Assembly (NCBI GenBank): GCA_947503655.1
Contig: CANNEP010000008.1
Location: 1 to 54,696, forward strand
DNA from: an uncultured Microbacterium sp.
GTDB taxonomy: Bacteria; Actinomycetota; Actinomycetes; Actinomycetales; Microbacteriaceae
Length of the DNA: 54,696 nt
Direction of reading: 5' to 3'
Below, piece by piece: positions 16,319-24,120 of this stretch; positions within the stretch are counted from its first letter, which is position 1, and the number at the start of each line of letters is the position of its first letter. The position numbers and the translations under genes were made by a program. A model generated the notes under the pieces. The model was not told where the DNA came from, did not search any database, and saw only the letters and a list, made by a program, of their open reading frames with translations.

Positions 16319-16359
16319 CCGGGGATCCGCCCCCTCCCCACGAGTTGACGGATCCCCGG
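16319..16359 (-). terminator. Hairpin after gabT
   Basis: The 11-bp arms CCGGGGATCCG and CGGATCCCCGG flank a 19-base loop directly beyond the gabT stop. There is no strong T-run, so termination may be partial, with some read-through into puo. Confidence 0.55.
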
Positions 16360-16363
16360 TGGA

Positions 16364-17719
16364 TTAGTTGGCAGCCAGCGCCGCGGCGACGACGTCGAGG
16401 GCGTCGTTCAACAGGTTGTCGTCAATCGACAGCGGCGGCAGGAAACGGATGACGTTGCCGTAGGTTCCGCACGTGAGAACAATGACACCGTCGTTCATCG
16501 CCTGCTTGGCGATAGCGCCGGTGAGCGCCGCGTTCGGCGCACCGTTCTCGTCAACAAACTCAATGCCGATCATGGCTCCGTGACCGCGAATGTCTCCGAT
16601 GCGCTTGTCACCCTCGGCGAGCGCGGCGAAGCGAGCCATGATGGTGTCACCGATCTCGCGAGCACGCGCGGCCATGTTGTCTTCTTCGTAAGCCTCAATG
16701 GTGGCGAGCGCTGCCGCACATGCGATCGGGTTTCCGCCGTAGGTGCCGCCGAGGCCGCCGCCGTGCGAAGCATCCATGATGTCTGCTCGACCGGTCACGC
16801 CCGCCAGCGGCAGACCGCCAGCGATGCCCTTCGCGGTCGTGATGAGGTCTGGAACGATGCCGAAGATTTCTGACGCGAACCAGGCACCCGTACGAGCGAA
16901 TCCGGTCTGTACCTCGTCAGCAATGAAGACGATGCCCTTTTCGTGGCACCAGTCCACGACGGCCTGCAGGTAGCCGTCGGCGGGAACAATGAAACCGCCC
17001 TCGCCCTGAATGGGCTCGATGATGACGGCAGCGGTGTTCTCGGCCCCGATCTGCTTCTCGATCATCGAGATCGTCTTGGCTGCCGCCTCCGGCCCGGTCA
17101 GGCCATCGCGGAACGGATATGACGCAGGGGCCCGGTAGACCTCGGGAGCAAAGGGACCAAAGCCGCTCTTGTAGGGCATGGCCTTGGCGGTCAGTGCCAT
17201 GGTGAGGTTGGTGCGGCCGTGGTAGCCGTGGTCGAAGGCGACGACGGCCTGACGACCGGTGAACTTGCGAGCGATCTTGATCGCGTTTTCGACGGCTTCT
17301 GCGCCCGAGTTGAACAGCGCGGTGCGCTTCTCGTGGTCGCCGGGGGTGAGTTCGTTGAGCTTTTCTGCCACGGCAACGTAGCCCTCATAGGGAGCAATCA
17401 TGAAGCACGTGTGCGTGAACTGTGCGACCTGAGCCTGCACGGCGGCCACGACCTTGGGGTGCGCGTTGCCGACCGTGGTGACGGCGATGCCGGCACCGAG
17501 GTCGATGAAGGAGTTGCCGTCAGCGTCGACGACAACACCGCCGCCAGCAGCGACTGCGGCGATCGGAACGGTGTGGCCGACACCGGCGGGAACGGCGGCG
17601 GCCTTGCGGTTCAGCAGTTCTTGCGAACGCGGGCCGGGGATCGCGGTGACGACGCGGCGCTCCTGCGGGAGGGTCGGTCCGCCGAGGGGCGTCTGGACGG
17701 TTGCATCGATGGTGCTCAT
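16364..17719 (-). CDS. gabT: 4-aminobutyrate aminotransferase
   Basis: The 451-residue enzyme is a class-III PLP aminotransferase. FNSGAEAVENAIKIARK forms the cofactor-phosphate region, FIADEVQTGFARTG carries Asp268 for the pyridine nitrogen, and Lys297 in LITTAKGIAGGLPL is the Schiff-base lysine. GabT moves the amino group of GABA to 2-oxoglutarate, giving succinate semialdehyde for the nearby dehydrogenases. The ATG at MSTIDATVQ was chosen; further open frame upstream is unrelated to the family and runs into the regulator gene. A TACAGT hexamer ends exactly six bases before the ATG, suggesting a leaderless message. It is the first gene facing away from the PucR-type regulator. Confidence 0.95.
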   Translation of the reverse strand: MSTIDATVQTPLGGPTLPQERRVVTAIPGPRSQELLNRKAAAVPAGVGHTVPIAAVAAGGGVVVDADGNSFIDLGAGIAVTTVGNAHPKVVAAVQAQVAQFTHTCFMIAPYEGYVAVAEKLNELTPGDHEKRTALFNSGAEAVENAIKIARKFTGRQAVVAFDHGYHGRTNLTMALTAKAMPYKSGFGPFAPEVYRAPASYPFRDGLTGPEAAAKTISMIEKQIGAENTAAVIIEPIQGEGGFIVPADGYLQAVVDWCHEKGIVFIADEVQTGFARTGAWFASEIFGIVPDLITTAKGIAGGLPLAGVTGRADIMDASHGGGLGGTYGGNPIACAAALATIEAYEEDNMAARAREIGDTIMARFAALAEGDKRIGDIRGHGAMIGIEFVDENGAPNAALTGAIAKQAMNDGVIVLTCGTYGNVIRFLPPLSIDDNLLNDALDVVAAALAAN

Positions 17720-17725
17720 ACCGCG

Positions 17726-17731
17726 ACTGTA
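17726..17731 (-). promoter_or_regulatory. Candidate -10 box of gabT (leaderless)
   Basis: TACAGT on the minus strand lies exactly six bases before the gabT ATG, with no ribosome-binding site between. That places the transcription start at or next to the initiation codon. No good -35 was identified. Confidence 0.5.
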
Positions 17732-17803
17732 TGCCGAACCCCATCGAACCGCACTATCCCGCACGTATAGTTGGAGTACACCAGTTATACGAAATGGACA
17801 CTC

Positions 17804-19345
17804 GTGGCCACCACCCCCTCCGACGTGACTCCCACCCTGCGCGCGCTGCTGAGTCGCCCGGGCTTGCACTTACGGCTGGTGGGAGACGAGAGTGCACTCC
17901 CCGCGGGTGCCCTCGATCGAGCCCTGCGCTGGGTTCACTCCACCGACCTGGCCGACCCCACGCCGTTTCTTGCCGACGATCTGCTTCTGCTCACCACGGG
18001 GACGCAGTTCACCGGGAGCACCGTGAATGAGGCGCGGGAGTACGTGCAACGAATTGCCTCCCGCGGCGTCGCCGGGCTGGGCTTCGGCACCGAAGTGGTG
18101 CGTGACGGCGTTCCTCCCGACCTCGCCCTGGCGTGCGCGGAATCCGGGCTCCCTCTGTTCGAGGTTCCGTACCGCACACCGTTCATCGCCATCGCGCGCG
18201 CGAACGCCGAGGCCGTTGCCGCCCAGACCTACGCGCGCCGCAGTTGGGCACTGGATGCGCAACGAGCCATCTCCCTCGCCGCGTTGCGCCCCGACGGGCT
18301 CGGCGCAACGGTGGCCGAGCTCGCAAAGCAACTCGGGGCGTGGGTGGCGCTGTTTGACGCCGCCGGAACCATGACACGCGAATCCCCGAGCGGCGCGTTG
18401 ACCGCTGACATGCGCGGCGCGCTCAACACCGAAGTCGCCTCTGTTCTTCGGCGTGGAGCGCGCGCGGGCTCAGCGCTGACGATCGCGGGTCAGCCGTTTA
18501 CATTGCAAACATTAGGCCGCGGTGGGCACCTGCGCGGCGTGATCGCCATCGCGGCGGCGGAGCTTGACCAAGAGGGTCGGAGCGTCATCACCTCGGTGAT
18601 CGCGATGGCCGGGCTCGCGCTGGAGCAACACCAATCCTTGGGCCGGTCACGCGCTGCGCTGCGCGCCGGGCTCATCGATGCCCTGCATGCCAACCATGCT
18701 TCTTTCGTTCGGCGAGTTGTGCGATCGTCGGGTGACACGTTGCCATCGGCGCCGGTCATCGTCGCGGCTACCAAGGTCTCCTCACGCCTCGACGCCGTCA
18801 CGGAGTGGCTCGAGCTTCAGGCCGCGGAGACCCGTGGGTCGGTGTTTTTTGGGCGACATGAAGGCGACCTCGTTGTCATTGTTCGCGCAACCGATCACGA
18901 CCGCCTCGGCCAACTGGCGTCTCGGTTTGACCTCACCGTTGGGCATTCCGATGCGGCCGATTACGACACCTTTGCGGAGGCACTCGGGCAAGCGCGCCTC
19001 GCTCGAGACCGGGGTACGTCAGCGGTCACGGCTTTCGCCGAGACTCATTCGTCGGGCGTGCTCGGCACGCTCGGCGCCGAGTCGCGCGTCGTGGCGAGCA
19101 CGGTGTTGGAACCGCTGTACGCAGCCGATCGGCGTGGCGCGAGCGACCTCGTTCGCACCCTGCGCATGTATCTCGAATGCAATGGTTCCGCCGAATCAAC
19201 GGCTTCAGCGCTGGGCGTGCATCGACACACGGTGCGTGCCCGAATCAAGACCGCCGAGCGCGCACTCGGGGTGCAACTGGACACGTTTGCGGCGCGCGCC
19301 GAAATCTGGGCTGCATTTCTGGCCGTCGATATGCCCGGTCATTGA
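17804..19345 (+). CDS. PucR-family transcriptional regulator of the putrescine/GABA cluster
   Basis: The 513-residue protein has the PucR layout. The N-terminal domain begins LRALLSRPGLHLRLVG and continues with FLADDLLLLTTGTQF; a central GGDEF-like region follows; and a C-terminal helix-turn-helix lies in YLECNGSAESTASALGVHRHTVRARI. Such regulators in actinobacteria often control amine, purine or amino acid catabolism, and several are encoded beside gabT genes. It is divergent from gabT with about 85 bp between the starts. The GTG at 17804 was preferred to a TTG at 17771 because a TTATAC -10-like box lies between them. The ligand is unknown. Confidence 0.85.
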   Translation: MATTPSDVTPTLRALLSRPGLHLRLVGDESALPAGALDRALRWVHSTDLADPTPFLADDLLLLTTGTQFTGSTVNEAREYVQRIASRGVAGLGFGTEVVRDGVPPDLALACAESGLPLFEVPYRTPFIAIARANAEAVAAQTYARRSWALDAQRAISLAALRPDGLGATVAELAKQLGAWVALFDAAGTMTRESPSGALTADMRGALNTEVASVLRRGARAGSALTIAGQPFTLQTLGRGGHLRGVIAIAAAELDQEGRSVITSVIAMAGLALEQHQSLGRSRAALRAGLIDALHANHASFVRRVVRSSGDTLPSAPVIVAATKVSSRLDAVTEWLELQAAETRGSVFFGRHEGDLVVIVRATDHDRLGQLASRFDLTVGHSDAADYDTFAEALGQARLARDRGTSAVTAFAETHSSGVLGTLGAESRVVASTVLEPLYAADRRGASDLVRTLRMYLECNGSAESTASALGVHRHTVRARIKTAERALGVQLDTFAARAEIWAAFLAVDMPGH

Positions 19346-19403
19346 GCCGCCATCTTCCCTTCCACCATCGGCCCTGGCGGACGGATGCCCCCCTGGAGCA
19401 GGA

Positions 19404-20108
19404 CTACTGCTCGACGACGAGCTCCGCGAGCAGGTCAGCCATGGTTCCGGCGAATTCGGGGCCGTGACCGGGAAAGATCCTCGATTCGGGGAGGTGGGCG
19501 AGCGATTCCAAGCTCCGACGAGCACGTTCGGGCTCATCGGTGAAGGGAGAAACCGCCACCCCCGCTCGCCCCGTCAGAACATCGCGCGTGGTGACCGCGT
19601 CGCCCAGGAAGAGAGCGTTGGCGCTCGCAACCCGCACGGCGACGCTGCCCGCAGAGTGCCCCGGAACCGCGAGGATTTCGGGATCGCCAGGCAGCGCAAG
19701 AACCGCCCCGGAGGCAACCGGAACCACGTGCGTCAAAAACCGTGTTCGCCATGCTCCGCGGCGGATGGCCGACAGCAAAAATCCGATCGACGGCGCGATG
19801 CGATACGCCGACGGGGCCGGCTTCGGCTTCGCGCCGCCCCGCGCTCGATCGGCATCGCCTTCGTGAACGAAAACATCGATGCCACACTCAATGCGGAGCT
19901 CCTCGGCTAAGCCAATGTGGTCGCTGTCGCCGTGTGTCAACACGATTCCGCGGATGTCCGATACCGAACGCCCCACGGCGCGCAACGCGTCATCGAGCGC
20001 GCGGCGGTCACCACGCAGCCCAGCATCAATGAGTGTGACGCCCTGTTCCGTCACGACCGCGTGAAACGCGACCTTGTCATCACCGATCCGAAGAATCTCA
20101 ACGTTCAT
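19404..20108 (-). CDS. MBL-fold metallo-hydrolase
   Basis: The 234-residue protein has the metallo-beta-lactamase fold signature THGDSDHIGLAEEL near residues 57-70. The later ligands lie in PGHSAGS and FPGHGPEF. The usual HxHxDH motif here reads HGDSDH, a variant with Asp in the second position that occurs in part of the superfamily. Substrates range from lactones to thioesters, so the reaction is not predictable. It is transcribed divergently from a TetR regulator, with overlapping promoters and a shared operator, so the regulator very likely controls it. The ATG lies about seven bases after the -10 box, implying a leaderless transcript. Confidence 0.85.
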   Translation of the reverse strand: MNVEILRIGDDKVAFHAVVTEQGVTLIDAGLRGDRRALDDALRAVGRSVSDIRGIVLTHGDSDHIGLAEELRIECGIDVFVHEGDADRARGGAKPKPAPSAYRIAPSIGFLLSAIRRGAWRTRFLTHVVPVASGAVLALPGDPEILAVPGHSAGSVAVRVASANALFLGDAVTTRDVLTGRAGVAVSPFTDEPERARRSLESLAHLPESRIFPGHGPEFAGTMADLLAELVVEQ

Positions 20109-20115
20109 GATGGCT

Positions 20116-20157
20116 ACACTACGTAGCCTTGAAGGCTAATGTCAATAGCCTTATGAT
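20116..20157. promoter_or_regulatory. Divergent overlapping promoters with a TetR-type operator
   Basis: A perfect 15-bp dyad TAGCCTTGAAGGCTA occupies 20124-20138, and an extra half-site TAGCCTT lies at 20146-20152. To the right, TTGAAG (20129-20134), a 17-bp spacer and TATGAT (20152-20157) form the tetR promoter, ending six bases before its ATG. To the left on the minus strand, TTGACA (20140-20145), an 18-bp spacer and TAGTGT (20116-20121) form the hydrolase promoter. The operator covers both promoters, so one repressor could silence both genes. Confidence 0.8.
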
Positions 20158-20163
20158 GAGGTC

Positions 20164-20697
20164 ATGCCCGCACCCATTCGCGCCACGGAAGCCGAGATGA
20201 TTCGCGCCGCGCGTGACCTGCTCGAACGCGACGGTCTCGATGGCGTGACCATGAGCGCCGTCGCCGCCGCGCTCAACATCCGCCCACCGTCCCTCTATAA
20301 GAAGGTGCGCGACCGCACCGGGCTCGTGGCACTCATCGGCGACGCGGTCGCCACCGACGTACTCACGGCGCTTGACGCCATCGCGACCGAGTCCCTGGCC
20401 CCACGAGACGCCCTGGCCGGGTATGCCCGCGCCTACCGAGCCGTCGCCGCCGACTCCCCGCGCGCGATATCACTACTCTTCACGCACCCCGCCGGAACCA
20501 CGGGGCCGATCCGCGAGCTCCTTGATCGCCTCCTCGCCGCCGTCGCGCGCGCGACCGCGGGCGATCCGCTCCCGATTGCGCGCAACCTCACCGCGTGGCT
20601 GTTCGGATTCTGCTCGCTCGAGCAGGCCGGAGCCTTCCGCTCGGGCGGCAATGTCGACGAAGCCTTCGAATGGGGTCTCGCCAACGTCCTCCCCTAG
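20164..20697 (+). CDS. TetR/AcrR-family repressor
   Basis: The 177-residue protein has an N-terminal TetR helix-turn-helix ([20 protein letters not shown] followed by [12 protein letters not shown], residues about 19-53) and a C-terminal domain resembling the WHG type ([19 protein letters not shown]). It should repress its own promoter and that of the divergent metallo-hydrolase through the 15-bp dyad between them. The effector is unknown but may be a substrate of the hydrolase. The promoter spacing implies a leaderless message. Confidence 0.88.
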   Translation: MPAPIRATEAEMIRAARDLLERDGLDGVTMSAVAAALNIRPPSLYKKVRDRTGLVALIGDAVATDVLTALDAIATESLAPRDALAGYARAYRAVAADSPRAISLLFTHPAGTTGPIRELLDRLLAAVARATAGDPLPIARNLTAWLFGFCSLEQAGAFRSGGNVDEAFEWGLANVLP

Positions 20698-20810
20698 CAA
20701 CGCCGTCATTTGCCTGCGCCCGCACGAGCACGGCGCACCATCAGGTTTCTCGCGCAGCGGGCGATGTTCTGATCACCGACTTTTCACGGCGAGCATTCGC
20801 AGAGGGACAC

Positions 20811-21543
20811 ATGGCTAAGACAAACGCGACGGGCGCACTGATCTACAGCGAAAGGCCGAGCGCGAAGGCGCTCGGCGCTTTCATCTTCGCGAGTCGGTGG
20901 CTGCAGGCTCCCATCTATGTCGGCCTCATCCTGGCGCAGCTCATCTATGTTGTGGTCTTCGTCATCGACCTCGTCGGCCTCGTCGGCGACGACGTCATCA
21001 CTCCGCTCATGGAGGGTCACCACCCTAACGAGTCGACGATCATGCTCGGGGTGCTGGGCCTCATCGACGTCGCCATGATCGCCAACCTGTTGATCATGGT
21101 GATCGTCGGCGGCTATGAGACGTTCGTCTCCAAGATCAACCTGGAAGCATCCTGATCAGCCCGAGTGGCTCAGCCACGTGAATGCCAACGTTCTCAAGGT
21201 CAAACTGGCGATGGCGATTATTGGCATCTCGTCGATTCACCTCCTCAAGACGTTCATCGAAGTGACCAACATGCACGACGGCGACGCTGCCGGCATCGAA
21301 GGCGGCGGGCACGGCGCCGGCGTCACGGCCGAGGGCGCCATGTGGCAGGTTGTCATTCACATGACCTTCATCTTCTCCGCGCTGGCCCTCGCTTGGATCG
21401 ACAAGATGCCGGTCACGACCGACCTCAAGGGCCGTCTCGCTGAAGCCGAGTCTCAGCGAATCCGTAGCGAAGCGAACGTCATTGAGGCCACGCGAACGCT
21501 TCCCGCGCTCGCTGACGCGTCGCCCACCCGCACCGAGGCATAG
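20811..21543 (+). pseudogene. Frameshifted YqhA/TIGR00645-family membrane protein
   Basis: The first frame (20811-21155) encodes [20 protein letters not shown] and [13 protein letters not shown], and the +1 frame continues with [32 protein letters not shown] and VVIHMTFIFSALALAW. Together these reproduce the whole YqhA family layout of about four membrane helices, with the family's FVS and SSIHLL motifs split between two frames. The break is near 21145, where a single extra base, or two missing ones, would restore the frame. The start has an AGAGGGA site. Both halves are intact and uninterrupted, so a recent mutation or a sequencing error is more likely than old decay. The function of the family is unknown. 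Confidence 0.8.
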
Positions 21544-21561
21544 AGGCGACCCGCTCAGGCG

Positions 21562-22431
21562 TTAGGCCACCAGCGCGTCGATGGCTGCGGGCGTCAGCGC
21601 GGGGGTGTTGGCGCCCGAGTGCTGAGCGACAATCGCGCCCGCAGCGGAACCACGACGCAGGGCCGCCTCAAAGTCCGCACCGGTTGCGATAGCCGCAGCG
21701 AACGCTCCGCAAAACGCATCACCGGCGCCCGTGGTGTCAACCGGGGTGATCGCGAAGGCATCGATGTGAATCGGATCGGCGCCGACGCGGTATCCATCGA
21801 CGCCGTCGCCGCCGCGGGTCACCACGACCATTTCGACACCCAGGTGTTGAAGCGCGTCTACGCCACCAAACTCCTCGCACTCGGTCTCATTCACAATGAC
21901 GGCGTCGGCGAGCGAAAGCAGGGTGAGCGCTTCACGGTTTGCTGGCGCCGCGTTCACGATCGAAAAAGCGTCGGCCTCGGCGGCCGCCGCGAGTGCGGAA
22001 GCGACCGTTTCCAGCGGAACCTCCAACTGCGCGAGCACGACGGCGGCCCCCGCGACGGCTGCCTCAACATGATCGCCCGTGAGGTGCGAATTGGCACCCG
22101 CCGCGACCACGATCGAGTTGTCGCCGTCGGGGTACGAGAAGATGTGCGCGACTCCCGTCGGCGCGTCTGCGGTCGTCAGCATGGTTCCGACCACCCCGGC
22201 CGTCTCCAGCGTCTGCTGGAGGAATACTCCGGCATCGTCGGCACCGACCATGGCGCTGAATCGGGTCGATGCGCCCGCGCGCGCCGCAGCGATCGCTTGA
22301 TTGAGCCCCTTGCCGCCCGCGTGCCGACCGAGCGCGTCACCGAGGAGCGTCTCGCCCACCTGAGGGGGCCGGGCAACACCGACAACGAGGTCAAGGTTGG
22401 CACTGCCTACGACAACAACGTCACGCGACAT
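21562..22431 (-). CDS. rcaD: Ribokinase of the riboflavin-catabolic cluster
   Basis: The 289-residue PfkB-family kinase has the first signature around GGKGLNQAIAAARAGA (residues 39-54) and the second at DTTGAGDAFCGAFA, with catalytic Asp238. Ribokinase phosphorylates D-ribose to ribose-5-phosphate for the pentose phosphate pathway. In the cluster described from Microbacterium maritypicum, RcaD is a ribokinase that uses the ribose split from riboflavin. The gene lies 24 bp after a stand-alone riboflavin kinase gene and a flavin reductase gene on the same strand, the same combination of activities. A role in general ribose use remains possible, but no ribose transporter gene is nearby. Confidence 0.85.
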   Translation of the reverse strand: MSRDVVVVGSANLDLVVGVARPPQVGETLLGDALGRHAGGKGLNQAIAAARAGASTRFSAMVGADDAGVFLQQTLETAGVVGTMLTTADAPTGVAHIFSYPDGDNSIVVAAGANSHLTGDHVEAAVAGAAVVLAQLEVPLETVASALAAAAEADAFSIVNAAPANREALTLLSLADAVIVNETECEEFGGVDALQHLGVEMVVVTRGGDGVDGYRVGADPIHIDAFAITPVDTTGAGDAFCGAFAAAIATGADFEAALRRGSAAGAIVAQHSGANTPALTPAAIDALVA

Positions 22432-22455
22432 CGATTCTCCTTCGTCCCAGCCAGG

Positions 22456-22860
22456 CTAGCGCGCTCGTCGGGCAGCGTGCACACCACGCGATGCCTCAAC
22501 GTCGCGCTCGGTCTGAGCGATGAGCTCGTCGACGTTGCCGAAAGCAACCGTGCTGCGCAACAGATCGAGCAGCTCGACGGTCATCATGCGTCCATACAGG
22601 TCGATGGTGACGTCGTGCAGGTAGACCTCGACGCGGGGCGCGCGTTCGCCGCCAAACGTGGGGTTGGTTCCCACGGAGACGGTCGCCTCGAACTCACCGT
22701 CGTAACCGTCGACGGTGGCGACGGCCACGTAAACACCGTCGTGCGGAACCTCGTGGCGCGCGAGTTGCAGGTTGGCCGTGGGGAAGCCCAAGACACGACC
22801 ACGGCCGTCACCCGGGACGACCCGCCCTCGCACGCGCATCAGTGTGTCAAGCGCGGTCAT
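22456..22860 (-). CDS. rcaA: Stand-alone riboflavin kinase
   Basis: The 134-residue protein is only the kinase half of the usual bifunctional RibF. It has RVRGRVVPGDGRGRVLGFPT (GFPTAN at residues 25-30), TNPTFGG (NPTF at 66-69) and VEVYLHD, with Glu78 as the expected catalytic base. No FAD synthetase domain is present. It should make FMN from riboflavin and ATP. It overlaps the flavin reductase gene by 14 bp and precedes a ribokinase gene, matching RcaA of the riboflavin-catabolic cluster of Microbacterium maritypicum. There FMN is needed by the riboflavin-cleaving enzyme. A dedicated kinase, separate from housekeeping RibF, fits a catabolic role. Confidence 0.85.
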   Translation of the reverse strand: MTALDTLMRVRGRVVPGDGRGRVLGFPTANLQLARHEVPHDGVYVAVATVDGYDGEFEATVSVGTNPTFGGERAPRVEVYLHDVTIDLYGRMMTVELLDLLRSTVAFGNVDELIAQTERDVEASRGVHAARRAR

Positions 22861-23362
22861 CGTCGGAACGAATCGCGCGGTAGCGGCTCTGGTGGAACAG
22901 CAGCGGCTCGACGTCTTCGAAGACCGTCACGTCGAGGATTTCGTACAGACCAATGACGTGGTCACCGGCGTCCACGGTGTTGTACGGACGGCACGTGAGC
23001 CAGAGTGCGGCACCTTCGAGCAGAACGGCGCCACCCTCGGAGGTGTTCCATACGTGGTGTGCGAAACGGTCTTCGGCGTCACGCGACGACAGCAGACGAC
23101 TGAGCGGCTCTTGCGAATTGGTCAGGACGCTCATGCCGAGCTCGGGAAGGGCCGACAGTACCGGCCAGGTGCGCGACGTCTTTGCGGCGCTCACGGCGAC
23201 GAGTGCCGGGTCCAGCGAGATGGAGGTAAAAGAGTTGACGGCCATGCCGACGGGGCGACCCTCAGCGATGGCGGCCAGTGCCATGACACCGGTGGGGTAC
23301 ACCGAGAAAGCCCGGCGCAGGTCGTGGCTGCGCGATGCGTTTTCAGAGGTTGCAGTAGACAT
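22847..23362 (-). CDS. rcaB: Flavin reductase
   Basis: The 171-residue protein belongs to the flavin reductase-like split-barrel family. FSVYPTGVMALAA opens the domain, and VGMAVNSFTSISLDPALVAVS is the characteristic flavin-binding region. It should use NAD(P)H to reduce FMN or riboflavin for a partner flavin enzyme. The ATG at 23362 was chosen because a GGGAG site precedes it at five bases; a GTG two codons upstream overlaps that site. Its promoter region holds a 16-bp palindrome also found upstream of the ABC importer genes. It matches RcaB, the reductase of the riboflavin-catabolic cluster, in family and in gene order. Confidence 0.85.
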   Translation of the reverse strand: MSTATSENASRSHDLRRAFSVYPTGVMALAAIAEGRPVGMAVNSFTSISLDPALVAVSAAKTSRTWPVLSALPELGMSVLTNSQEPLSRLLSSRDAEDRFAHHVWNTSEGGAVLLEGAALWLTCRPYNTVDAGDHVIGLYEILDVTVFEDVEPLLFHQSRYRAIRSDDDRA

Positions 23363-23379
23363 GGGCACTCCCGTTCATA

Positions 23380-23395
23380 TAGTCAACATTGACTA
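23380..23395. promoter_or_regulatory. Palindromic operator of the flavin reductase operon
   Basis: TAGTCAACATTGACTA is a perfect 7-bp inverted repeat with a 2-bp centre. On the minus strand its end overlaps a TATATG -10-like box about 15 bases before the GGGAG site, which suits repression. The same palindrome with a different centre lies at 28295-28310. The divergent PadR-family protein is the natural candidate to bind both. Confidence 0.8.
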
Positions 23396-23467
23396 GTTTG
23401 AAGTGTACGAATTATTTCTGGTCTTCACAACCTGAAATTAGGCAAAGTGCGCCGATACGATGGACGC

Positions 23468-24031
23468 ATGTCAACGACGCGACTCATTGTGCTTGGTGCG
23501 GTCAAGCAGTTTCAGCCTGTCCACGGCTACTTCTTGCGGCGCGAGCTCATGACGTGGCACATCGACGAGTGGGCGCACATTCAGCCCGGCTCGATCTACA
23601 ACGCTCTGCGCGCCCTTGAAGTCGATGGCTACATCGAAGAGTGCGGTGTTGAGGTCGACGGCAAACGTCCGGCGCGCACGACATACCAAATCTCCGCTGC
23701 CGGCGAGGTCGAACTGCAGCGCATGCTGCGCGAGAACCTCTGGAACGTCGCCCCGTTCGACACCCAGGGCATCATGACGATCGCGTCGTTCATGTTCGTG
23801 CTGTCGCGCCAGGAGGTCATCGCGGGGCTGGAGAACCGCCTCACCAAGATCGATGCCCTCGTGCTCACCAACGGTTTCCAGGTGCAAGACACCCTCACCT
23901 CCCCGACGACGCCGAAGTACGTGCGCGAGATCTTCGACCTTTCGACCGCTCGTCTGGTCGCCGAAAAGCAGTGGATCAGCGCCCTCCTGGAGCGCCTCAA
24001 GGCTGGCGAATACCATTTCTCGGGTGAATAG
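23468..24031 (+). CDS. PadR-family transcriptional regulator of the riboflavin cluster
   Basis: The 187-residue protein has the PadR winged-helix domain (LGAVKQFQPVHGYFLRRELM, then IQPGSIYNALRALEVDGYIE and the wing RTTYQISAAGEVEL) and a C-terminal helical dimerisation region. It is divergent from the flavin reductase operon. The perfect palindrome in the intergenic region recurs upstream of the importer and flavin-enzyme operon, making this protein the likely common repressor, perhaps relieved by riboflavin or lumichrome (inference). A TACGAT box ends six bases before the ATG, consistent with leaderless initiation. The transcript ends at a hairpin shared with the convergent flavin-enzyme gene. 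Confidence 0.88.
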   Translation: MSTTRLIVLGAVKQFQPVHGYFLRRELMTWHIDEWAHIQPGSIYNALRALEVDGYIEECGVEVDGKRPARTTYQISAAGEVELQRMLRENLWNVAPFDTQGIMTIASFMFVLSRQEVIAGLENRLTKIDALVLTNGFQVQDTLTSPTTPKYVREIFDLSTARLVAEKQWISALLERLKAGEYHFSGE

Positions 24032-24079
24032 CATCGCCCGCGCCTAGCAACACCCGGAGCTAGCGCCCCCAGACATCAC

Positions 24080-24111
24080 AAATGCCCCGGACGAAATCGT
24101 CCGGGGCATTT
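24080..24111. terminator. Bidirectional terminator between the PadR gene and rcaE
   Basis: A perfect 15-bp stem AAATGCCCCGGACGA with its complement, flanked by A- and T-rich ends, lies between the two convergent genes. Confidence 0.88.
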
Positions 24112-24120
24112 GCTTACGGC

